A stretch of 14,710 nucleotides of DNA. It comes from Podila epigama (taxonomy: Eukaryota > Mortierellomycota > Mortierellomycetes > Mortierellales > Mortierellaceae). The stretch lies in NCBI GenBank assembly GCA_015679605.1, contig JAAAVE010000367.1, positions 1-14,710 of the forward strand. The letters run 5' to 3'. Shown one piece after another: positions 1 to 8,182 of this stretch. The first letter of the stretch is position 1. Each line of letters opens with the position of its first letter. Under the pieces are notes generated by a model. It searched no databases. It was not told where the DNA came from and saw only the letters and a program-made list of their open reading frames with translations. Made by a program: the position numbers and the translations under genes.

Positions 1-17
1 CTGTATTTCTGCTGATG

Positions 18-105
18 TGACGTCACAGGATAAGGCCTCAATCGCGCCACTTTCCGGAAAATTGAACGTGACTACTTATGGAATGTTTACAACATGTATA
101 AAAAA
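18..105 (+). promoter_or_regulatory. Core promoter of the snoRNA host transcript (CRE-type site plus TATA box)
   Basis: A perfect CRE/ATF palindrome TGACGTCA lies at 18-25, inside the longer palindrome GTGACGTCAC (17-26). A TATA box TATAAAAAA lies at 97-105. A strongly pyrimidine-rich stretch follows (about 108-180), as expected for a fungal transcription start and leader. The distances fit initiation at about 125-135, just upstream of the first exon of the snoRNA host unit. The start site itself is inferred. A bZIP/CREB-like factor is the natural reader of the CRE; whether it acts here is not shown by the sequence. Confidence 0.5.
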
Positions 106-313
106 TTCTTTTTTTCACTCATTCTTTTTTTTTTTTTCTCTTCACACTTCTCACTCCCTTCCACACCCGCATCCTACCCAAGGTAAACATCCACCTATTT
201 GATCTGATAGATCTTCTTTCCCATCCCTTGTCAATCGTCTCTACCCCCCCCCCTCTTCATGCCCCATGTCTCCTTGGTTTTGGTTGAGAAGGGGAGGAGG
301 TGCGCGACTAGCC

Positions 314-384
314 TGGATGATCACCTTTTAAAAATTTCAAACTAGAGTTTCTGAAAGAATACATGTTTATAATGCATAATCTGA
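314..384 (+). ncRNA. snR78: Box C/D snoRNA, snR78-like (25S Um2421 guide)
   Basis: It lies in the first host intron. The guide at 337-348 (TCAAACTAGAGT) is a 12-nt perfect complement of 25S ACTCTAGTTTGA and ends two bases before a CTGA box at 351-354. The fifth base upstream of that box (A346) pairs with the U corresponding to yeast Um2421, the snR78 target. Box C is the weak point: the best candidate is GGATGAT near 315-321, which departs from RTGATGA. If 351-354 is box D', a second CTGA at 381-384 would be box D. No good terminal stem was found, so the ends are approximate. It is the first member of a series that follows the yeast snR78-to-snR73 order, which supports the call. Confidence 0.72.
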
Positions 385-671
385 GCCAATATATCGACAC
401 GATTCCTTTTTGTCAACCACCAAAAAGAGGCAGACATGGGGGGCGTCTGTTGATCATTCAAAAGAAAAAGAAACATGGAAGAAACAGAACATGGTTTCTA
501 ACAACGTCTTGTTTCTATCTTTATTGTAACCTTTGAGTAGATGTCTGACTTGTTCTCGTGAAGAATTTTCAGTATTTTGGGTTTCTGTGCGGTTCCGAGA
601 TCAGATTGATCTGAAAGGTAAAAAAAAACAATCTCCATTTCATTTCCAAATTTCATTTGAGATCCATTTAC

Positions 672-783
672 AAGAGTCGAAACTACGTGATGAGACATAA
701 GCAATCAAAGCTGGAATTACCGCCTGACGCGACTTGTCGCGGGTGTTGATAATTATTGCGCCCTACTGAATCATCGACCTCTT
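672..783 (+). ncRNA. snR77: Box C/D snoRNA, snR77-like (18S Um578 guide)
   Basis: It lies in the second host intron. Box C GTGATGA is at 687-693, box D' CTGA at 724-727 and box D CTGA at 766-769. Immediately before D' the guide 710-723 (GCTGGAATTACCGC) is a 14-nt perfect complement of the universal 18S stretch GCGGTAATTCCAGC. The fifth base from the box (A719) pairs with the U corresponding to yeast Um578, the snR77 target. The ends can pair: AAGAGTCGA (672-680) with TCGACCTCTT (774-783), one bulged base, though several unpaired bases separate this stem from the boxes. A small hairpin CGCGAC/GTCGCG lies between D' and D. The second guide, before 766, has no target I recognise. Confidence 0.88.
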
Positions 784-990
784 ACCACATCTCCTGAGAT
801 TCACAATTGATTCAAATGTTGGTACATCAGATTGACTAATTCAAATTGACTTTTTTCTTTTTGATTGTCTCGATTAGTTTTCCTTTCTATGAAGGACACT
901 TGCAGTTTCTTCTCTGGTCTCCCAAGTTGCCAAGAATTTGATATTCAATAGGTAATAGCTCACATCCACCCTCATTCCTTTCTTTGACAA

Positions 991-1111
991 CATTGTGTGC
1001 TGGTACAATTGATGAACCCTTTATGGGTATGCACTGGGCACTGAAAAGAAAATGTTGTCACGCATCTATACGGCCTAGAAAACCGTGGACTGATTCATAC
1101 CACACACAATG
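991..1111 (+). ncRNA. snR76: Box C/D snoRNA, snR76-like (25S Cm2197 guide)
   Basis: It lies in the third host intron. Box C is TTGATGA (1009-1015), box D' CTGA (1041-1044) and box D CTGA (1090-1093). The guide 1031-1040 (GCACTGGGCA) abuts D' and pairs over 10 nt with 25S TGCCCAGTGC. G1036, fifth from the box, falls on the C corresponding to yeast Cm2197, the snR76 target. The terminal stem is unusually long: 991-999 pairs with 1103-1111 and 1001-1005 with 1098-1102, 14 base pairs with one bulged C. Such an extended stem is typical of intron-processed C/D snoRNAs, because it brings boxes C and D together. The sequence before box D (about 1072-1089) has no recognised target. Confidence 0.88.
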
Positions 1112-1285
1112 TTTTCCTTGAATAATTTGGGAGCCATCGTGTTTGATCGAAACTTGAATCTAACATTGAGTTTTTTGTTTTTGTTTACAGATTTATTCAA
1201 TCTTTTGGACATCCTGTTTCTTGGTCAATGTACTATGCAGACAAGCTCTTGAATGGTAAGTTATTCACCCTGTGTATCTCTTTAC

Positions 1286-1411
1286 CAGGTGGAATGTGAT
1301 GACCTTTTTGATGACGAGTCAGAATGTTTGATATTAGCGGTTCTCGCGAAGTGTCGTTACATGTTGAGACTCTTTTTTTATATACCATTCATGCCTTTCT
1401 GATTCCACTTG
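1286..1411 (+). ncRNA. snR75: Box C/D snoRNA, snR75-like (25S Gm2288 guide)
   Basis: It lies in the fourth host intron. Box C GTGATGA is at 1296-1302 and box D CTGA at 1399-1402. A 9-bp terminal stem pairs CAGGTGGAA (1286-1294) with TTCCACTTG (1403-1411), with one G-U pair, directly flanking the boxes. A D'-like CAGA at 1320-1323 follows guide 1310-1318 (GATGACGAG), a 9-nt complement of 25S CTCGTCATC. C1315, fifth from the box, meets the G corresponding to yeast Gm2288, the snR75 target. Before box D, CCATTCATGC (1385-1394) is a 10-nt complement of 25S GCATGAATGG, about 20 nt downstream in the same rRNA, suggesting a second guide. Confidence 0.85.
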
Positions 1412-1627
1412 TACCAAGCCTATCATTCCACGGTAGCTTGTTATTTTTTTGTAATGTACAAATTGCTAATGATTCTGTTCATTTTACGTGACAACCATTA
1501 GATTTTTATGTCATTTCTGATTGAGCATGTCCACGCATGTCGTTCAAGCCTTGGTCAATAAGGTAATTTTATTCTCCATAGTCTCTTGTGATATTTATTG
1601 TAAGGTGGAAGGAATGGCAAGAGTGGA

Positions 1628-1728
1628 CGTAGTAGCTTTTGCACGAGATGAATATTAAAAATTAAAGACAAGCATATGTCTGATTTCAAGATTACACAAT
1701 TTTACGTCTGATGCATTCAATCTACACG
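1628..1728 (+). ncRNA. snR74: Box C/D snoRNA, snR74-like (18S Am28 guide)
   Basis: It lies in the fifth host intron. The guide 1666-1678 (AGACAAGCATATG) is a 13-nt perfect complement of the conserved 18S 5' end CATATGCTTGTCT and stops one base before CTGA at 1680-1683. T1675, fifth from the box, pairs with A28 of 18S; counting from the 18S first base gives position 28 exactly, the snR74 target. Box C is best read as GAGATGA (1645-1651), one mismatch from consensus. Box D is CTGA at 1708-1711. Terminal pairing is possible between CGTAGTAG (1628-1635) and CTACACG (1722-1728) with one bulge, plus TGCA (1640-1643) with TGCA (1712-1715). Confidence 0.85.
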
Positions 1729-1968
1729 ACCATCGTGCCATTTTTTTCTGTACCACTTCAAGTTTCGACAGAGTGATATTCATTGGGGGGTTTTTTTCTT
1801 TTTGTAAACGAGACTAACGCCTTGGACCTCTGCATCGTTTGTTAGGACTGTTGTCACTTGTTTTCCAATCATCCCTTTGTGCCATTTGGACAATGCATCG
1901 CTCTGGATTTACAAGGTAACCATTCACTTTTTTTTGAACACAATTTTTTCTTTTCTCTTCGAGTCAAA

Positions 1969-2052
1969 ATGATGTTTTTTATCACGACGGTCAACTTAGC
2001 CTCTAAGATGGGGCATTGATTATAACGGCTGTGACAGGCCAATATTATCTGA
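1969..2052 (+). ncRNA. snR73: Box C/D snoRNA, snR73-like (25S Cm2959 guide)
   Basis: It lies in the sixth host intron. The guide 1982-1992 (TCACGACGGTC) is an 11-nt perfect complement of 25S GACCGTCGTGA. It is followed after two bases by a D'-like CTTA (1995-1998), so G1990, fifth from the box, meets the C corresponding to yeast Cm2959, the snR73 target. Box C is ATGATGT (1969-1975), one mismatch from consensus; box D is CTGA (2049-2052). The terminal stem is weak (a CAAA run before box C and TTTG after box D), so the ends are less certain than for its neighbours. Position and order in the cluster support the call. Confidence 0.76.
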
Positions 2053-2299
2053 TTCTTTTTGTTTCTTTTATATGCACACACTAATTGTGGTGTTGTATGT
2101 GTTGAAAGAGAAAGAGAAGATGACTTGAAGAAGAAGAAAGAAGGTCATGTTGGCATTGCATTTTGCAAAGACTTTTTTCACTAATGAATCTTTTTCATGT
2201 TGTAAACTTGTTTAGGTATGTTGAAAGTTGTAAGGATTATGTAGTTGTAGTTGTTGTCATGAATAAATATCAGTTTTGAATCAAAGAAAGAGTATTGTT

Positions 2300-3140
2300 C
2301 AGCCAGTGGAATGTTGAAATGTGTTTGTGTTCCTTGAGGCAAGATGCAGCCAGCTGAACCAATTTCATTCTTTTCATGTTGAAAGATATTTTTTATTGCA
2401 GCAAGTAACGTGACATGTACTCCAACTGATTGCATCTGTCCATCCTTTCTCATTTCCTTTCCACATGGACTTGGCCCGCACAAGAACCCAATTTGATTGA
2501 CAAGAGTTAATCGCATTAATCACGGAGGCACTGGAGCGATCCATTGTGGAATGGTCGCTCCTCTTTGCAGCTGATCCTCTCGTTGAGCTAATCATACCGT
2601 TCGTATTGTACGCAAACGATGAGTATGTACTTGCCGTGCAGGTTACATACACTCTTTCGGAAACTGATTTTTATTACGCTTTCAAGGGATCGCGTCTCTC
2701 ACCCGAGACGACCTTCGACTCAACGGCTCCCATGGATCGGAAGCGGGTCAAGATGGAGCATACCTTTGGGTGGTTGAAGCTGAAGTGACAATCTTTGTAG
2801 TCTCTTCTTGTGTGGATCAACCGTAGGAGTGATATCCTTTGGGCAACGAGTGTCGATCGTTCGCATGTTTGGTCTTGCACAACATTTGTTGAAGTAAACA
2901 TTGCCATGATTGCACCTCAGACGGCACAGGCTGTGTTCCAAGGACAGAGTGGAGGTGGGCGTTGTGGAGGTGGAAGATGATGGTCTGATGGATGACGGTA
3001 ATGAAAGAATGAGAGGTGTAATAAGGAGGAGGAAGTTACAAGGTATACGTAATAAAGCATAAAAACAAACGATGACGAACAGACAATGAAGAAGTCTTTG
3101 CAAGAAGGTTCGCATCGGTGACCAGTTAGTTTATGATGGA
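2300..3140. other. Gene-poor stretch; one 90-codon open frame of unknown status
   Basis: This lies between the snoRNA host poly(A) region and the coiled-coil frame. A + strand frame without stops runs from about 2513 to a TGA at 2786-2788. It is fairly GC-rich and encodes a mixed hydrophobic/charged peptide (residues such as YANDEY and MEHTFGW). It has no early ATG and matches no family I recognise; the longest frames on the opposite strand look no better. It could be one exon of a spliced gene, a transposon remnant or chance. No repeats or RNA genes were seen here. Confidence 0.3.
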
Positions 3141-3147
3141 TTTTGGA

Positions 3148-3638
3148 CTATGCCGGATTCTTTATCCTCTTCACTTCAATCTCCAATTTGGCGATTTCAT
3201 TCTTTCTGTCCTCAATCCTCTTGTCGAACATTGCTAACTCGGCGTCAGGTAGACCCCGTGTCCTCTCCACATATTGCCGGTACTCATCCAACATCGACTT
3301 TTCCTTCTCTTTGACTGCCTCCTCCCTCCTTTGTAGTGTCTCCAAAAGCGCCTGCTCTCTCTTCTCAAGCATCACCGCATGCGCCTGTTCTATTCTTTCA
3401 AGCATCACCCTTTGTGCCTGCTCTCTTTTATCAAACATCGACGCATACTCACGAATCTGCTGTGTAATCATTTCTGAATGCTCCTTCTGTCTCAAAAAAA
3501 AATCCTTTTCCCGTACTGACAGCTCCTTTTCCCGAACTGACAGCTCCTTTTCCCTGTTGATCCTCAAAGATTCTGACAAGGTCTGCTGACGCTCAGCGAT
3601 TTCTTTCATAGCTGCAACAATGATTTCCATGCTTTCAC
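3148..3638 (-). CDS. Hypothetical coiled-coil protein (C-terminal exon)
   Basis: The frame encodes about 160 residues from ATG at 3628-3630 to a TAG at 3148-3150. The sequence is almost wholly charged and helical, rich in E, K, R, Q and M, without glycine or proline until near the end: a long coiled coil. Two internal repeats are visible: a seven-residue unit REKELSV near residues 26-40, from exact 21-bp DNA units starting at 3503, 3524 and 3545, and a roughly 15-residue unit with EQA and VMLE. A splice acceptor CTATTTAG sits just before 3638 and keeps the frame open (GES before the Met), so this may be a last exon rather than a whole gene. Similar helical tails occur in Myb/SANT-like proteins tied to transposons, but no Myb domain was found. 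Function unknown. Confidence 0.45.
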
Positions 3639-3753
3639 CTAAATAGAGAGTTTTTCGTTTTTTTTGTTGACATGTTCATTGCTGCTGATGTTGTTGTTCC
3701 TGGACTGAATATGGCCTTTGGGAAGCGATGGGGGAAGATTTTGAAGACGAGGG

Positions 3754-4410
3754 CTATTAGTAGAAAATACACGTCCGAACAAAGTTAAATGGCGGATAAG
3801 ATGGTGAGGAGAGTGAGGCAAAAAAAAAAATGCAATTGATAAAATACACAATAAAAAAATTTTACATCCTTCCTCACTGTCGGAAGGGGATTCTGTATCG
3901 CTTGCATCGTTTGCATCGCTAGTATTTTCCAGTTCTCAAAGGTCAGTAACACGATAGGTCAATGGCATTCTTGGGTGCAGAGGAATAATGATATGTAGGG
4001 TGGATTCTTTCGAAGCACTGGTGATTTTTGTTGGAGAGGTTATGGCCATACTTATCTTGGTCCTCTTGAATCAGATCCTCGTCACTGTTGTAGTCGTCCG
4101 ATATATCCGGAAGTTGACGCTTCTTGCCTGCTTGGTTTGAAGAGGATGCAATGCTCATATGTGATGGTGTTGAGGGTGACATAACTGGGGGAGGTTCACG
4201 CCGGGGCCTTGTACTGATAGGCGTGTCGAATGACACGGCTTGGGTGATGGATTGAAAGATGGGATCTGCTGGAATGCCAAGTAATGCTGCAAGCGGACAG
4301 TACGCGAGAAACCAAATCGTGTTGCTCCTGATGGCGATGAATGCTACTTTGCTGAGGTGAATGAGAGTCCCATGTGGGGGATTGTCAAAAAAAATACATA
4401 TAGTGTTGAC
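3754..4410 (-). pseudogene. Probable upstream exons of the coiled-coil gene, possibly degraded
   Basis: On the - strand a 155-codon frame is open from 4410 to a stop at 3943-3945. It has no ATG in its first third, so it would need an upstream exon. It begins hydrophobic, then turns into a Pro/Ser-rich stretch (REPPPVMSPSTPS), a basic GKKRQ, and an acidic patch (DISDDYNSDEDL). A second short acidic stretch follows at about 3934-3866 (DASDTESPSDSEEG) with a GTAAAA donor at 3865, and an acceptor TACTAATAG ends at 3754. This low-complexity, NLS-like layout followed by a coiled coil (3148-3638) suggests one nuclear protein. The phases between these pieces do not all fit, so I favour a decayed or mis-modelled gene. 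Not recognised by family. Confidence 0.3.
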
Positions 4411-4645
4411 TTAAGGGGAGGCCTCTCGAGGCATGGTTACACCTGCGAAACGGTTTGGATGGTGTCAAATTCCTAATCATTCACGAACTTTGAAAGAGTG
4501 TCCTTGTTGATAATGGCTCAGAGAGACAGACACTGGAGTGACACTTTGCTCAAAAGAAGGGAGATACAATAATGGTGCAACTGTCCTTCTATATGAGGAT
4601 TCATTCAAAACAACCTGCTTGTGCTTCTAGGACTTTTTGATGCTG

Positions 4646-4720
4646 TCTAGAAAGGTTGCTTTTCACAACATACTTCAAGAATCTATCTAGAAATATTCCT
4701 GTTAACTACATACTTCAATA
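4646..4720. repeat. Imperfect tandem duplication, unit about 40 bp
   Basis: Two copies of a unit begin TCTAGAAA (4646 and 4686) and end ACATACTTCAA (4668-4678 and 4708-4718) at a constant 40-bp offset. The centre of the unit has diverged. It looks like an old local duplication in non-coding DNA. Confidence 0.6.
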
Positions 4721-5849
4721 ACCCCTTTTTTTTTCCTTTGAAAGACATCAAATTAGAGGATAAGGTAGATTGTTGGGGGCATATGGTTATAAGCAAAATC
4801 TGGCTAGACCCGGAAACCTCGGAAAACCTGGACTAGACTAGCGATGAAGCTTGCTTAAGTTAAATTATACAATAACATCAATTCCTTGTGGGCATAAGAA
4901 TCGATCGATCTTTCTATTGGAGGAGGGGGATCTTCCAAGAGAACGACGACCGAGGGCGTTAAGCTGTACGTGCCAACTTTGGTACTCATACTATTGAATA
5001 TTAACAGATAGACCAGAGACCTAGGGACCTTGGTATGAATACGGTATTCCTCTTTCGCGCAAGAACGATAGAAGAGGAAAATGGAACTGAGTCTCTCCCC
5101 CCTCTTTCTCCCGAGTTCGACGGGGCTGTGTATAGTACTGTTGGATAAGAGAGGATGTTGAAGTGTACATCCGTACGCCGGCATTAATTGACATGTTGTT
5201 TTTTTTTGCCCTTTTTTCTTTAATATGTGCATGTATAATGATGTTTCTCTAAATTGTTGTATATTGAAGATATACCTATCAAGGAGAGAAGATGATATAT
5301 TGCACAGTTGTCAAAGGACAGAGACAGAAATAAAAAAAATAACAAACAATGTTGAAAGAAAGAAAAGAAAAAACAACAACAGATCCAACCCGGCTTTTCC
5401 GTAATGAGCATAATGAGCATCACAGAAATAAAAAAATATAACAATAACAATAATGATGATAATGATGGTGTAAAGTTCCGAGGTATACAAATAAAAAAGA
5501 AGGAAAGAAAGAAAGAAGGAAAAAGAGAGTCGATCGTATTTTTCTTTCTCTTTTGGTTATGTATGGTCCATTCATGAGATATAGGGTGGCGATGGTGATT
5601 TGTTTTGTTTATTTGTTTTGTTACAATTATTTTTTACTGTACATACACATGATCGCCGTTTTGAGCAATGTAGACAATGTTTGATATGCATGTTGTGCAC
5701 ATTACACATGTGTTGTCCTTTCCTAATATCGATCTAGCAGTTGTTATTTGGTATTCGCGTAAACAAATGTGGGAAAGGTTACAAAAAAAATGCTAGAAGT
5801 TTTTTTTTTTTGTAGTGTTCAACCATTTTTTGAGATGTTCGTAGGTGAT
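4721..5849. other. No supported gene
   Basis: AT-rich DNA with A/T runs. The longest frame (125 codons, - strand, 4855-5232) has no recognisable domain and an ordinary composition for chance. A TTTATT at 5608-5613 would read as AATAAA on the - strand and could end a - strand transcript if the exon-like stretch at 5850-5917 is real. Confidence 0.4.
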
Positions 5850-6631
5850 TCAAGACTCTTTGATCACTGTGGCTAGTGCGTCAGGGGCCAGATAGGCCCG
5901 AGCGATGATGCCGTCATCTGTAGCACAAAAAGGAGGGTCCGTGGAGTGAGCGAGGGGTTTGTGGGGAAGGGAATAATGGTCATTGATGGGCAAATTCACG
6001 ATATGAGAAAATAAGAATGTGTGAACATAAAAAAAAGTAGAAAAAGGATTGGTCCATTCATGAAAAAGGTATCATGAGGACAACCTCGGACCTTGTATCA
6101 TTTTGGCCACAGAGTTTTTATTGTTCGGATAACAAGAATACGTAATGGAGCAAAAGCGATTTGCTCCTCCTTTTGAGATGTCTCGAGACAGATGGCAATG
6201 GCATCATCCTACATTACATGCCATTCTGTGGAGGAGGAGGATTAGACTAGTTTCTTTTCTTCATCTTGTCCTCATCTTTCAATCAAGCAGACTGCACAAT
6301 GGGAGAATGGAGAGTGGAGAGTGGAGGGGGACCCTTGAAATGTCAAGTCCGATGGTAATCGATTGGCGGGTAGCTGTTCCAGGAGAGCATGACCATGCGT
6401 GGTGGACTTTGAAAAATAAAAAAAATAAAAAAAAATAAAAAACGGCATTTTTTATTCCGTGCGACGTATGATTTGCTCCTTGGCACGATTGGCGAGGATG
6501 CAACGAGATTTCCGTTGGAGAAAATGGTATGGAATAGTTGGGGGATGAACCTGTTGCCTTGCGCCTAAGGTGTAGTGCGTGAAAATAGAGTGTAGGTTCA
6601 AGGTTTATGTTTACACGGGTAGCCCTTTGCT

Positions 6632-6632
6632 A

Positions 6633-6667
<35 letters not shown>
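6632..6667. repeat. Trinucleotide microsatellite (ATG/TGA)n
   Basis: About 12 perfect ATG units in a row. The array is in non-coding sequence and would give poly-Ile, poly-Ser or poly-His on the complementary strand. Confidence 0.95.
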
Positions 6668-7713
6668 ACATAATGTGTAGAACCACTCTATGTTATTATT
6701 AATGTTTGCGTGTGAAAGTGTGTCCAACAATGAAGAAAAGAAAGGAAGGAAAGGAAGGCAAGGAAGGAATGGTGGGCGTGAGAATGAATGGATGGATGAA
6801 ATGGAAACATGCACGGAAAAAAAAGAAGTCATAAAGATAAAAATTTTCTATTATATTTTTATTTAATTGAAAATTCAATTATCCCTTTTGTCTCTCCAAC
6901 AGAGAAGAGAAATCTGCCGTTCTGCCTGCATACAGACAGTACAGGGGAAGAGTTCAGCCATTTGTTGGATTTTGGATTATGGGTGCTATCTATAGAGTCC
7001 ATTTCACTCAAACTGTACGTATTGTGCGCAGACGAGGGTGAGAGACAAGGGCGAAAGGCAAGGATGATAGAGACACGGGCAAAGAAATGAGAGACAAGGG
7101 TGAGCGACATTGTAGCAAAAAGTAAGGGCCAAAAACCACGAGGGACAAAAAAAAAAAACACGGGTAGCATTGTACTACTTACTGGACAAGAAGCCGGATC
7201 TGGTCCGCCCCAACAACCTCGGTAAAAATTTGGCAGTGCTTTTAGGTATGTGCTGATACTGGCTGCAGGGCTGTTGAGTAATAGTACAGTACTGTACAGC
7301 AGAACGGAGTTTGAGTCGCTGTAAAGATAGAGGATGGTCATATTACTCACCAACGCTGACAGATCAGCAAGGAGTTACAAGTACAAGTTGTGTGAATGGG
7401 TGCCGCAGTGAGAGTAATTTGTTGAGCCAAGAAAGAAGTTGCCGATCATTTGCAAAGATACTCATCCATATTGACACAAACACACACCACATGTCGTTTC
7501 TCAGGCACATGCTACTTTCTACATTCGTCCATCCATTCATACATGGTTCCATCCCATCCTTCATCTGACTGCATGTGCATGCATCTACGCCGTTTGATGA
7601 AAAAGAACAAAGAACAAAAGATAGGGAAAAAAGGGGGGGAAGGAAGGAGGAGAGGAAAATGGGCCGATCAGCCATTCGACTAAATTGCATCCACAGCCAA
7701 CGGGTCTACTGTT

Positions 7714-7768
7714 TTGTGTGTGTTGTTGTGTTGTTGTTGTGTGTGTGTGTGTGTATGTGAATGTGTAT
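7714..7768. repeat. TG/TTG-rich microsatellite tract
   Basis: Runs of TG and TTG units in a compound array, with a (GT) run at 7739-7754. Similar CA-rich sequence on the sense strand precedes the transporter start codon, so on the - strand this tract resembles a leader, but no gene could be attached to it. Confidence 0.85.
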
Positions 7769-8182
7769 TGATTTTTGTGCAGTAAGCAGTAAGCAATAAC
7801 AAAAAACAAAAACAAACAAACAAACTGCCGTGCGCGATTGTTTGAAAATTGCGATCGGCAATGTTGTGTGGATGTGTTTGTGTGAGTGTGTTTGTTGGCT
7901 AATTGAGCACATGTACACATGAACAATTGTGCATACTGAATTGGCGTTTGCTCACAGTCAGAACTGGAAATAGGGATATGGATGAGGATGACGGGCGATG
8001 GTGACACAAGTTGGGGCAACGTACACATGGAGAGCGAGCTGTTGGACAAGTTTTTTCTTTTGAGGGAGGGACAAGTTACATGTATTGTTGTGTCTCTCCT
8101 ATTCACTCATCTCTGCCACTCACTCACTCTCTCACTCTCACTCTCAGTCCAACTGTGCCTATCCCCCACGGCGTCCCTCTCT

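Larger units (their letters stand above)
125..2290 (+). ncRNA. Spliced non-coding host gene carrying one box C/D snoRNA per intron (GAS5-like layout)
   Basis: This unit seems to exist to release snoRNAs from its introns. Proposed exons are about 125-182, 541-617, 878-951, 1191-1255, 1502-1562, 1846-1915 and 2215-about 2290. Donors include GTAAGT at 1256 and GTAATA at 952. Acceptors follow branch-like motifs: CTAAC about 25 nt before 1190, CTAAC before 540, GACTAA before 877 and 1845, GCTAAT before 1501. The internal exons are only 61-77 nt and have stops: exon 2 starts with ATG but closes after six codons, and 1502-1562 is closed in all three frames, so no protein is expected. AATAAA at 2262-2267 is a plausible poly(A) signal. 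Each of the six introns (about 240-360 nt) holds one snoRNA candidate. The first exon is pyrimidine-rich, resembling 5'-TOP leaders of animal snoRNA hosts. Exon borders are read by eye; the last intron might hide one more small exon. Confidence 0.72.
5918..8180. other. Long intergenic stretch, microsatellite-rich, no assembled gene
   Basis: No conserved domain was recognised on either strand. The region holds a TGA-type trinucleotide array, GGAA-rich and TG-rich tracts and several A-runs. A 164-codon - strand frame (6859-7353) with an AATAAA overlapping its stop, and several splice-like signals on both strands, tempted a gene model. The pieces could not be joined in phase from a start codon. 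Short exon-like stretches are treated as findings rather than genes. Confidence 0.4.

Noticed and set aside
17-202. 61-codon frame starting at the CRE site
   Set aside because: It begins with GTG, spans the promoter TATA box and a poly-Phe T-run, and precedes the likely transcription start.
864-880. TCGATTAGT stretch partly complementary to 25S near ACTAATCGA, considered as a snoRNA guide
   Set aside because: There is no box D after it and it overlaps the proposed acceptor of exon 3.
7284-7297. 14-bp perfect palindrome GTACAGTACTGTAC
   Set aside because: Short, isolated and without other promoter signals; could easily be chance.
6859-7353. 164-codon - strand frame with an AATAAA overlapping its stop and good splice-like sites (GTGAGT, GTAAGT, CAACAG)
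   Set aside because: The upstream piece that would join in phase has no start codon and no acceptor, and part of the frame is poly-Phe from an A-run. The + strand of the same stretch looks equally exon-like, so neither model is safe.
7311-7568. + strand frame with several cysteines, resembling a secreted protein fragment
   Set aside because: No start codon in a usable position, no signal peptide, and no domain recognised; it overlaps equally plausible frames on the other strand.
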